Below are positions 36,700-46,850 of a DNA stretch of 64,000 nucleotides, piece after piece. Position 1 is the stretch's first letter. The number at the start of each line of letters is the position of its first letter. A model generated the notes under the pieces. That model was not told the origin of the DNA. It did not search any database and saw nothing but the letters and a program-made list of their open reading frames with translations. A program made the translations under genes and the position numbers. Origin of the DNA: Protonemura montana (lineage: Eukaryota > Arthropoda > Insecta > Plecoptera > Nemouridae); the NCBI GenBank assembly GCA_947568835.1, contig OX387607.1, forward strand, positions 8,689,201 through 8,753,200, written 5' to 3'.

Positions 36700-37620
36700 T
36701 CAATTCCATTCATGGTAGCAGGAGTCGGGATACTTATATATCTCAAAAATGCTACTGAAACCATACGTTCACGTGGTCTAGCTGTTAAAGGCATCGAATT
36801 CATCTATGATCTGGTCATGGGTTTGATGAAACACTGGTTTCGAATCACGTTCGTTCCACGACGCAGACGCACACTTTTGCCATTTATTTTTCTGGCGTAT
36901 GGTTTGATACCTCAGAGATTTGAAGTAGTTCCCGATTCTGCCAACAGGTGTCGCTGGTTGGCCCTAACACTCAGTACCTACCGTTCCTGTATATCTGATG
37001 CTAGACGTAGGTGCTGCACACGGGGTACAGGTGGGGTTAGGGGTTGTAGGATCGACCCACAAAACTTGCGGGTGTGACTGGCGCGGGGCGCCAGGAGCGC
37101 CCGGCAATTCTGCCATACGCCCAAAACAAAATTGCAAAAGTACAAGACTTTGTCGTGGCACACACTTGACTTAAGAAAAGTACAACGTCAAAGGAATCCA
37201 CTACCTTACTCTTAGAATACAACTTCCACCCGTGTAAGCTGGAGTCAGGAGACTTATATATCTCAAAAATGCAGATAAAAAGTTATGTCCACATGGTTTT
37301 GTGGTTTAAGTCATCGAATTCATTGATCACCTAGTCAAATGAAAGTGGGGAACCTAGGTTCGAATCACGTTCGATCCTCGACGCAGTTTCACACAACAAC
37401 AATTTTTTACTTTTTTGGGCGTATAAATAAGACAGTAGCAAAATTGCCGGTGAGTTATATATATCTAAAAAATTCGACAATGAACATGTGTGTGCATGGT
37501 TCTGCAGGTTAAGGCATCGACTTCACACAGTTGTATGATTGATAAGATACCTGGTTCGAATCACGTTCGTATCAAAACCTACGAACTCACTTTTGCCATT
37601 TTTTTTTTGGGCGTATGATT
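36700..37620 (+). repeat. Direct tRNA-derived SINE-like units (about three)
   Basis: Three related units, near 36719-36900, 37240-37430 and 37440-37615, share (a/g)gacttatatatctcaaaaa, a tggt(c/t)tagc/gttaaggcatcga A-box-like segment, and a ggttcgaatcacgttcg B box, ending in gggcgtat. This is the layout expected for tRNA-derived SINEs. They fill the loop between the outer palindrome arms. Confidence 0.7.
36925..37130 (+). repeat. Left arm of inner inverted repeat
   Basis: About 200 bp. Contains gacgtaggtgctgcacacgg and ggcgccaggagcgcccggca. It pairs with 37605-37835 in reverse complement with few changes, clearly less diverged than the outer palindrome arms. Confidence 0.85.
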
Positions 37621-37835
37621 AAGATAGTAGCAAAACTGCCGGGCACTCCTGGCGCTTCGCGCCAGTCGCGCCCGCCAGTTTTGCGGGCCGTTCCCACGAC
37701 CCCAAACCCCACCTATACCCCGTGTGCAGCTCCTACGTCTACCATCAAGTATATAGGAACATGGGAAATAGAGTTAAGTACAAAACTAGCGTCAGAGCCA
37801 CCTGTTGGCAGAAATTGGTACTACACTTTGGACTT
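37605..37835 (-). repeat. Right arm of inner inverted repeat
   Basis: Reverse-complement partner of 36925-37130: ccgtgtgcagctcctacgtc and the tgccgggcactcctggcgc segment. It also contains its own short hairpin tggcgcttcgcgcca (37652-37666). Confidence 0.85.
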
Positions 37836-37884
37836 GTAATAATTTTTCATATTTGGTCAAGTGTTATCTAGTCCGATGGTAAGA

Positions 37885-37978
37885 AACAAAAAACCATCTA
37901 CGCCGGGAATCGAACACGATACCTCCGCGACACGAAGCGCAGCGCTTACCACAGAGCTACGCGCCACAGGTAAAACTT
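37885..37978 (-). repeat. tRNA-like sequence (degenerate)
   Basis: On the minus strand it has TAGCTCTGTGGTAAGC (A-box form) and GTTCGATTCCC (B-box form) at tRNA spacing. The D stem, T stem and acceptor do not pair well, so it is a tRNA-derived repeat or pseudogene and not a functional tRNA. Confidence 0.55.
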
Positions 37979-38147
37979 GCGGGAAATAAACCATCTAAAC
38001 TGCTAACGATGAAATTCTTGCCCAAAGTAACCAACATTTCTACCAACATGCTTCTCTCCTTCTTTATTTAGCAATTTATATATACAACAAAATATCCTTA
38101 ATGTTCATTTGCTTTCGTGGTCGAGCGGTCAAGGTATCCATTTGCCG

Positions 38148-39345
38148 TGCGACTAGGCCAGCGTTAGCTGGCTAGCGGTGCAGAAGCACTCGACAACTCA
38201 AAAATATGGGCTTTCACCATTTGCAACGAGCTGACGCAAATGCAAGCATTATAGAGGCCGACTATAGTAATGCTAGTCAAGGCCCGACGTACGAAAGCAG
38301 TGCCCCCATTTACTCTAATCTATCGAGTTTCACCGAACACGCAGTCGTGTTAAGACGCACCGCGACCTCCAGCGCAGTCTGTTGGATATCAAATGTACTC
38401 GATCATTTAATGCTGGACTTCGGTCGGTAACCCATCCGGGTTGATACGCCTTATGTTGATAAAAATATAATACTATCATTCCTTGGTCGGAATTCCACTG
38501 TGGACCCTTCACTATATCGACCAAACGGCCTCACCACTCGAATACAAGAGCGGCTTAACTTCGGACGCAGAATTAGAATCAGTAGCATCGAAGATATTTT
38601 CCGAGTTTTATTTTTTAGACTACTCAAAGCTCCCAGATATTTCATCTAGCAGAACAACTGCCGTCTAGTAGCGGCACCGGTATTCAAAACTGGTGTCCCG
38701 AACTTAGTCGACTCGTGAGAGTTTTACCAACATGACCACGTGTAGTTAAAAACATCCGCCGCCGCCGACGCCGCGCCGCCAGATGCTCGTCGACGTCATG
38801 ACACTGGCACGGTTTGACACGAGCACTGCAGCCCTGACACAGACCTCCGCCAGTTTTACTCGAAATATCAGAAAATCCTTTACTGCCATCATGTCCAATA
38901 AAAAAATTAAAAAAATCTGTCAGGTTTTGAACTCGGGGCCAAAATTCCATAATACGACACTAAGGCAGCTTGCAACCAATGGGCCTAGTAGGCCTTCATT
39001 TAAGGGAGAATGGTTTAGAGTTTAGACCGTTGAATATTCTATAAATAACTTAGTAAAAAAGAGGATACTTCGGCTTATTTATCATTATCCCTTCAACAGA
39101 ATTATGTCCCAGATGAAGTCCTTCGGGTCACAAAAGTTAGAGGAACCCGGAACTGGGAATTGACCACACGTATCGTTGATTACGACCATACGTAACAGAT
39201 CTACGTGGACCGGTGCAGAATGGAGGATTTATTACTAAACACGCGATGAAAATTTTCGATAATGATTAAGTCAAGTCACCGATTTGTGAAGAACAAAAAC
39301 CGGACCGGCTGGGTTTCGAACTCAGTCTAGGTCTACGACCATGTG
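38148..39345 (-). repeat. Right arm of large palindrome
   Basis: Reverse-complement partner of 35275-36345, diverged by point changes and small indels. Matches run from cgactaggcc (38152) to the ggctgggtttcgaac segment (39308). The ORFs on either strand are not conserved between the arms, so the arms are not coding. Confidence 0.85.
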
Positions 39346-39910
39346 TAGTTTCAAACCATCGTCGCAGCCGCCAATGCAAAGCACATTTTTGCACTTTATC
39401 ACACTGGTTCGGAATTTTTGACAGTTTTCACTCAAGCACCAGACCTTTGACACTGGCACCCGCCACCTACAATCGTGCAAGTACCACCCGAAAAAAAAAT
39501 CCAAAATTCAATTAAAAAAACGCTTACTCCATCAGGATTTGAACACGATCATATGCAATTAGCTCATGCCGAGAGGCGAGATCGTTACCTTTGGACCAAT
39601 TGGCCCTGTGAAGTGCAAGTGATTTATATTATACAAATAAATTCTGTAAAATAGATCAAAAAATTCAAAAAATCTTTCGGACTATTTTTTCGCCATCTTA
39701 TCATTTGAGTCCTCCAGGTCACAAAATTTAGTGGCGCAAGGAGCTGAACTGCAAACCTCTCGTACCATAGACCCAGATCATCCAACAGAGCTGTGATGGC
39801 TAATCCGTGCTTACGCATTTATTACTACACACGTGATGCAATTTCTCGACAATAATATTCCAGTCTCCCCTTTCTGAAACACTAAAATCAAATCGGTAAA
39901 GATTTGAACT
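39345..39910 (-). repeat. Diverged direct duplication beside the palindrome
   Basis: Segments at 39345-39480 and 39660-39870 are diverged direct copies of parts of the right arm. Examples are cgaccatgtgtagttt against catgaccacgtgtagtt (38731), and the tttattactacacacgtgatg block against tttattactaaacacgcgatg (39228). The palindrome region has therefore been extended by direct duplication on its right side. Confidence 0.65.
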
Positions 39911-40625
39911 CGAGCCCGTAGGATGTCACAAATGCAGAAGCGACCTTTTCAATCAGCCATCGATTTAAGTCGTATCGCTTGAGGCTTGAACAGAAACTTG
40001 AATATCAGAAGAGGGTCTCAGAGTATGGCAAGTACAATAAATTGCCAGTGGTTAATTTCAGGGTGGATGCGGTGGACGGCGTCTACCCACCTAATTATTT
40101 TTGAAATGCCTTTTATTTTAATTTTGCCTTGTCAATTCACTGTACTAATTTACTGAGAGTGCAGACGATACACCATTTTATTTTGTACAAACTTACGATT
40201 TATAAGTTGGACAGAATTCCTTTCGATCCCGTTGTTTCGGGCTAATGTTTTGGTCAAAAGATGTTAGCAGGGTTGACATCGCATTCCTACCCCTAACTCC
40301 TCAAGCAAGCTAGAGGTAAGCAACGTTAGTTCATCGATGTTTTTAACAATTCTTTCCAGGAAGAAACAATGGCACTAGCAGGGAACTTAAGGTTGACCGA
40401 GGTAACCCACGCGCACAATCTTTCCGTGAATTACCATTTCCTCTCCTTTGCCCTCCCGGAATGTGCCTTGTTGTTTTAAAAACCCCGTCAGTCACTTGTA
40501 CTGTTCGCCTAATACTTCTGTAAATTCTGGCGAATTCATATAGCGTCACTAGAATCAGAGTGACTGTGAGTAATCGTAGCCTCATGGTTCTACTCCTTGG
40601 AGAACTGTCATTCTCATCAAATAAA

Positions 40626-40744
40626 CTAAAATCGTCTCAAAAGCCAGTGACCAAGTAGCTCAATGGTTCAGAGCAACACCCACGATAGGTGGAGATCGGG
40701 TTTCGAGTCCCCGTTTGGGCATCAATTTTTGAGACGGTTTAGTG
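40626..40744 (+). repeat. Inverted repeat flanking the tRNA-like element
   Basis: The left arm actaaaatcgtctcaaaa (40626-40643) pairs with the right arm tttttgagacggtttagt (about 40726-40744) with only a small mismatch or bulge. The tRNA-like body therefore sits at the tip of a roughly 17-bp stem. Confidence 0.75.
40649..40721 (+). ncRNA. 73-nt tRNA-like element (pseudo-tRNA or SINE head)
   Basis: It folds close to a tRNA. The acceptor arms GACCAAG and TTTGGGC pair mostly, the D arm GCTC/GAGC pairs fully, the anticodon arm is ACACC/GGTGG with a 7-nt loop, and the T arm CGGG/CCCG has loop TTCGAGT. The A box (TAGCTCAATGG) and B box (GGTTTCGAGTCC) are good. Position 33 is A and not T, and the acceptor has a mismatch, so a working tRNA is unlikely. 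It sits inside a longer inverted repeat. Confidence 0.5.
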
Positions 40745-43089
40745 TTGATAATAATAAAATACCCCGCGCATTGCAAGCGTTTGCAATTTAAATAAGATTT
40801 CATTCTAATTTTGTAAATATTTTTGTAGTGTTTGGTTGCCAATGGTTATACAAGAGACTTTTTGAAATTCAGCTGCAAAAGGTTTATTCTTGACCATTCT
40901 TCGATTTGCAGTATATCATGATTCAGTTGGTCTATCGTTTGGGTAAATTTCTCGAAAAGAGTGAAAAATATTCCTTTGTTACAAAAAGGCATTGCTGAAA
41001 TCAATTTAAGCCAAAAGAATGTGCAGGCTTCAATTATGTTATTAAAGAATTAAACAATAAGTTGTCATCCGATCCTACTGTATTTTTCCTATCATTGCGT
41101 TCCAATTTTTTTAAGATTTTATTTTTGTAACTTTTGGTGGATACTTTCCGTCCGATTATCTGTCTTCACTGGAGAGAAAGTTTGTGAGAGAAACGATGCT
41201 CACTGTCACTCCCAACTGCACTACCCTTGTGGGAGCAGCCACCTACTCGGCATCTTCTATAAACGAGAATCTAGCTCCAGCATGTTTTGGGTCGAGGGAA
41301 TGACGGTGCTAGGGTGGAGACAATAATAACCAAATCGAAAGAAAAAAATAGTCACTGTCCGCGGTAATGTATGGCAATAACATTATTTCATACGTGGTAC
41401 TTCCAATTTTGTAATGGTTTATATCTCCATTGCCATAGGTATATAAATGTATAACGCATCCTCTCAATTGGGGTTGATCGGTGTTATTTGGTCCAATTAT
41501 CATACGTTGACAAATTACTCTACAAAAATGGGCACCACATGCTACAGTTTAGTATACACACAAATTGCTTTCAACCCGGCATATTACGTTTAGTTGAGTT
41601 GACATAATATGCTTAAAAAATGAATATTATGCAATAAAATCTTGGTGATGAATATTCGGTTATAAAAACGCTTGGGGTTCCAACTTATTAATCTATCGAA
41701 TTGTTACTCTAATTACTATTTACTAGCTCTCGATATTGGACGTAAATACATATAACCAGTAACAAAAGTTCAATTTATTGCAGCCATGGATATTTTGTTG
41801 TCGCCAAGCAGGCAGAATCAGGTAAACCAGCGGTGTCCTTTCTGATGCCGAGGTCTTGACAAACTTGGTAGACTCGCGACAAATGCAGGTAAATGGGTGG
41901 GTGCGAGGAGGGTCACTGGAAATAGGGTCATCGGAGATGTTTCTAAAAATACATATGGTAAACATCTGGCCAAAGTTCATATTTTCAAATAGCTGGCTGT
42001 AAAAGTGGACTCGCATTAGGTCAATGCTTTCTACACAACATACCCCAACCAAGTATCTGACTTTACTGAGAAACAAAATTGCGAATTTAGTGCTACAACC
42101 TACCCCAGAGAAGCCATTTTTGTTGATGGTTCTTATTCAGAATAGACATTTAAATTAAGTTTTTCGTTTATTAAACCATGACGTATATTCACTTTCAAAC
42201 TTTAATACATGGATGACCCTGAGAATGGCCAATTATAGCATTGATGGCAATTGCTGATATTCATTAGTGGTTTCTTCCAGTCCTACAACTTGGAGCTCTT
42301 CGTTGTCGTCAACACGGACATGGTTGTTCCCTCGTTATTTGCCCAAATTAACTATCTCGGACATTCCAAGATCAACATGACTTCACATGGCCTAGAAACA
42401 GAAAATGATGGACTCAGTTGGGACTTTTCTTAGAGAGTTCAACTGGACTTGCATAGGATGCAGTTAATATAACAACACAAATCACCAAAGAAAAAATAGG
42501 CCACGCAATTTTATACAAGTAAACAAAATGTGAAACCACTTTGAGTGGGTAAGAAAAAATGAGGTCAATAACCATAAGAAAACTTTATTTAGCAAACTTT
42601 CACAGTATTTTCTACTGAGCCAGCAAAAAATTGTTATGTTCTTTGTTCTTTGAGACTTCATTAAAATTTTTGCTTCAACCTTGGGGCTGAAAGGTTGTGG
42701 GTTTGGTGCAGACTTGGGAGACAGCCGTGGAGCCAAAACAATAAAACTCGATTTCAGATGCCTCGGCTACTCTTCCTAGTGTTTGTGTAAGGAAATATAA
42801 TGAAAACATGCCAATTTCAGTAGCTCTCCTTTTTAAATTTCTACGCAATCTGCGAGAGGGTTGCTTGAGCATTGATGATCAAGTTCTATAATCTAGTCAG
42901 CTAAACGTCCACACTTCACGTCTGTCTCATAGTCCATATTAAACCCACGCTTTGGCCTCAATTCAGCAAAACTTCAATCAAGATTATCAATCAAGATTAA
43001 ACTGTTTAAGCAACTAGATGCATATTATAACCAGCTAAACTAGATATTTTAATCACAGCTTGGAACAACCTCTTCTTAGAAAAACAAAA

Positions 43090-43230
43090 AATTGTTTATT
43101 TTGTAGAAATCGCTGATATGCAGCCACATGCGGTGGCTGTTAATATCAGACAAACACATTTTGATATATCCCAAGCGTATAACCCCCGCAGCATTTTCAA
43201 ATGTGGAAGCAAAAAATTGGGATATGAATT
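43090..43230 (+). repeat. Dispersed repeat family C, copy 1
   Basis: It shares tgtagaaat, cagccaca, a block at 43165 (tatcccaagcgtataac) and gcaaaaaattggga with 43995-44140 in the same order and orientation. It lies just 5' of a partial family A copy. Confidence 0.7.
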
Positions 43231-43299
43231 TAAAATTTAGTCTGGATAAGGTGATTCCAGCAAAAAGACTGCCCCCATACACTGGTACCTACCAATGCA

Positions 43300-43510
43300 A
43301 AAATTACATTTCAGAAGTTTTCAGTGGTGGGATTTCAAAATATTTATTATATTCCTGAAAATAAAAAAAAAGGTTCCCACAATAATTTCCAAGTGTCTAC
43401 GACAAAATGGCTAATATTGGCAGAGGTTGTTTGACTTTTTTATATTGCAGTAGACCCACATGTCACCCCCAAGACTGGTGGCTACTCTCGGAAAATTATT
43501 TCTATTGTTA
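43300..43510 (+). repeat. Dispersed repeat family A, copy 3 (partial, diverged)
   Basis: It contains ttttcagtggtgggatttcaaaa, matching the 53.63 kb copy, and acccacatgtcacccccaagactggtggctactctcgg in weakened form of the core. The middle of the element is missing. Confidence 0.6.
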
Positions 43511-43896
43511 AACAGAGTGTACAATGCTAAAATCAGAGTGAATATAGAATTCGAGACGTCGAATCGGGAGTCGAGGCGCGCATCACATGGGGCCTGTCCT
43601 TTACAACAGCCTGCCTCATTGTCTGAAGAATGAAGATATCAAAAGGTCCGATTTTAAAACTAAGGTCAAAGACTTTTTAATCCTGCATTGTTTTTATAGC
43701 ATAGACGAGTTTTTAAATAGGGGCATGTGCACTTTTAAATGTATATACTGTTTAGGGAAATAGTTCTAATATAGGTTTTATTTTTTGACGAACTTCTATG
43801 CTCGCAAGATAATGTTTTACTTTACTTTATTGAAAAACTTAGTACTTGCCTTAAAGAGCGTGTGTGTAATTATGTACAATGAATGTGATATTAATA

Positions 43897-43921
43897 AAAC
43901 AAAACAAAACAAAACAAAACA
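43897..43921 (+). repeat. (AAAAC)n microsatellite
   Basis: Five tandem AAAAC-type units after an ataaaacaaaac stretch. Such A-rich tails often mark the 3' end of a retroposed element; none is recognisable upstream. Confidence 0.7.
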
Positions 43922-43994
43922 AATTAATCAATTTGAAAACCCAATGATTTGGGAATTTCAGTTGCACATTTTTAGAGAAACCAGTTCGGCATGG

Positions 43995-44140
43995 TATTTT
44001 ATGTAGAAATATCACAGATGACCAGCCACATTAAGAGGCTGTTCATATTAGACGACCCCATTTAATATATCCCAAGCGTATAACCTCCACAGTATTTCAA
44101 ACCGCAGAGGCAAAAAATTGGGAATCTGCATTTACAGGTT
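43995..44140 (+). repeat. Dispersed repeat family C, copy 2
   Basis: Direct, diverged copy of 43090-43230. The shared block tatcccaagcgtataacc is at about 44066-44083. Confidence 0.7.
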
Positions 44141-44302
44141 TCGCTTTATCAATAAAAATAACCCACCATTTGACTAAAGCATGCAACATGAAGCAATTAA
44201 TGTGAAAGTGTTCCTTTAAATTCAGCTAAATTGCACTGCTATCTACAAAACCTCTACCGCTTTGATGAACACATTTGGTTTATTGCTATTTGCTAACAGT
44301 GT

Positions 44303-44395
44303 TCAGAGGTTACTATCAAACTCAGGTCATCAGCCTATCAGTGTTAGCGAATTCTCCGACAATTTACCTTGCACTGCGTTCACTTCCAACTACGA
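44303..44395 (+). repeat. Dispersed repeat family D, copy 1
   Basis: The block aggttactatcaaactcag and the later tcagtgttagcgaat recur at about 46755-46850 in the same orientation with small indels. Confidence 0.65.
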
Positions 44396-44524
44396 ATAAT
44401 AGAAAGAATAATATGAATACAAGCTGGCGATCACATAACCATGCCAAGTGACAATCTCGTAGGATTTGGCGTTTATAGTATAGAGATGGTTGCGCTCAAC
44501 ATGAATAGAACAAGGATTTAGACT

Positions 44525-45740
44525 CCATGGGGTCATTCCTTGTGAAATCACTCAATTTTAATTATTTTTGTCGATGACCGACTCAAGATTTTGAAGAAAT
44601 TTGGTTCACTTGTTAACAATGCTGATTTAGCAAGTTTTTATTTTTTCGTCCTCAAAGGGCTCAGTTACAGGGGATGGAAAATGGGGTCATTTTACGCCCC
44701 CCTCCCCCCCCCCCCCGTGCTTGACTTCCTGTTTCCTTAATGTCAGGTTGTATGGGAGCTACAGAGTTCCAACATATCTAAATGAAAGCTAATCCTCGAC
44801 TGAAGATAATCTGACATAATGTGGGCACATTTTCCACCCCCCACACTGATTTGTCTGAATATATTTTTTTTTTATGTTGACAACATATGCAGTGTTACTT
44901 GTGCCAAAATTCAAGATTGGCCTTCCACCAGTTTCCTAAAAAAAATATTTTGTGTGAAATGTCAATTTTATATCGTGTACAAAGCTTCGTCTATCTATTG
45001 TAAAAAAAAATAGATATAATGATTAACTTACTATCATATAATTCTGCGCCAGTAATTAGATAAATTTAGAATTTCCATGGAAGGTCACTTTTTACCACCT
45101 AAAGACGCATGTTTAGCAAGCGCTAGCGCTGCCCTGCTGGTGCCTGCAGCTGACACGATTTAAGTTTGACCAGTTGCTGTGAACACCCGGGTCAGCTAGT
45201 GATAACACATCAGAAGCCACATGTAGCTTGTCTAGCTTAATCGAGTAGAAAGATGATGTAAGAGGTCGTTGAGAGTGAAGAAGTTAACTTTCGGTTCTTG
45301 AGTAGGTTAATTTTTGGAAACAAACTTTGTTAAGAATAAGGAAGTTCTTTAGGCTAAGCTTTTGGTAAGGCCAATATTAAATTTTGGCACAAGTTAGCAC
45401 AAAATGTAGATGTAAAATACATATAATTAAACAAGTGTCCATAATATGTCAGACTATAATCAGACAGGACATGAAATTAGCTTTCAATTAATCTCTGCTG
45501 GAACTCTTTAGCTCCCATATAACCAGACATTGAGAAAAAGGGAAGACAACGCAAACGCCAGGTGGGTAAAATGACTACATTTTCCACTCCCTGCAACTTT
45601 CGAACTCTTATAGGGTAAAAAAAAATCAACCGGCTAAATCCACATTCTTCACAAGTACCTACACCAAATGCCGTCAAAATCGTAGTCGGTCATTGCCAAA
45701 AATAATTCAAATCGAGTTTCTACATGGAATGACCCAATGG
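44525..45740. mobile_element. 1.2 kb element with long terminal inverted repeats
   Basis: Terminal inverted repeats of about 270 bp: left about 44525-44805, right about 45465-45740. The ends are ccatggggtcattcc and ggaatgacccaatgg. Internal matching blocks include the gtcgatgaccgact segment, the aaaatg-gg-tcatttta segment and ggttgtatgggagct (partner agctcccatataacc). The roughly 660-bp interior has no gene I can recognise. The layout suits a MITE or foldback-type element. No convincing target-site duplication is seen. Confidence 0.75.
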
Positions 45741-46754
45741 CTACATAACATGCTGTGCTTCGTGACCTTTTGTCTAGCATTCAGAATATTTCGTAATACA
45801 AGCTCAAAGCAAAATGTCACATCAATCAAAACAGATCAATACAACATTTTATTATCGGCAGTCTAATAGCCTTGAAATCTTGCCTGTCTAGGGAGGGGTG
45901 GAAACCCGGAGCCAACACAACGCCGACTTCTGATCAGGGTTATCAGGACATCCATTCGGTGGGATTACCATTAAAAAATCTAGACCTTTGTGTAAATACC
46001 AGTTTTCAACACACGCAAATGTGGTATCTACGATTGTTTTTTGACTTGTGTCTTTAAGTTTTGCATTATTTGTACCTACCTCCTTTAACCTATGCATGTA
46101 TTTCGAGATTGTATTTTTGAAGCGGCCGGCATATCCTGGACACAATGCAGACTTTTCGCTATGTTGAAATTGTTACACCTATCGACAAAACCCAAAATTA
46201 GCAGTTGCCACAAACCTTCGTGTTAGGGCAGTGGATTTAGGACTTGGAATACATGGATTTCCATTTCAACCTGTCTCGGTTACTGCACCATTCAAATAAT
46301 TGTGACAAGACATTTGTTTAGAAAAAATATATATATAAAAGAATAATGTATAGATATATTTTATTGTCTTAACATCTATAAATAGGTACAGACATTTTCT
46401 ATTCTTTAGGCCAACACCAATCGAAGCCGGCCTTCATGTCTTCGGCATCTTTCATGCTCGGTTTCGTTCTTCTTCATTCTCTTCCTCCTCACATTTCTCA
46501 ATAACCATCTTCCACAACTTCTTTAAGTCTTAATAATGATATGGATAAATAAACATGAGAAATAAAGTATAAATGGACAGAACAAATAAATCAGTTACAT
46601 TTTCATGAGCAATGACTGTAGAGCTCTGTGATTATTTCTATTAGAAACCTATTATATCACAACAAAAAAAAACATTTAAGATATTGTTAATAACAAATTC
46701 ACAAAAAAAAATCAGAATCAGCTCCACAGTTCATTTTTGAACGGCATCTGTACA

Positions 46755-46850
46755 AAGGTTACTATCAAACTCAGATCATCGGCACATGGCCCATCAGTGT
46801 TAGCGAATCCTCCGTAAATTTATCTTGCATAGCATTTATTTCAAACAGTG
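46755..46850 (+). repeat. Dispersed repeat family D, copy 2
   Basis: Partner of 44303-44395 (aggttactatcaaactcag, atcagtgttagcgaatcctcc). No coding content. Confidence 0.65.

Noticed and set aside
36607-37077. 156-codon plus-strand frame
   Set aside because: Runs through tRNA-derived repeat units and one arm of the inner inverted repeat; not conserved in the matching copies.
37885-37978. Functional tRNA gene on the minus strand
   Set aside because: Good A and B boxes, but D, T and acceptor stems do not pair well; better seen as a tRNA-derived repeat.
41723-42076. 117-codon minus-strand frame
   Set aside because: No recognisable domain, low GC, and not bounded by convincing splice sites; could be chance.
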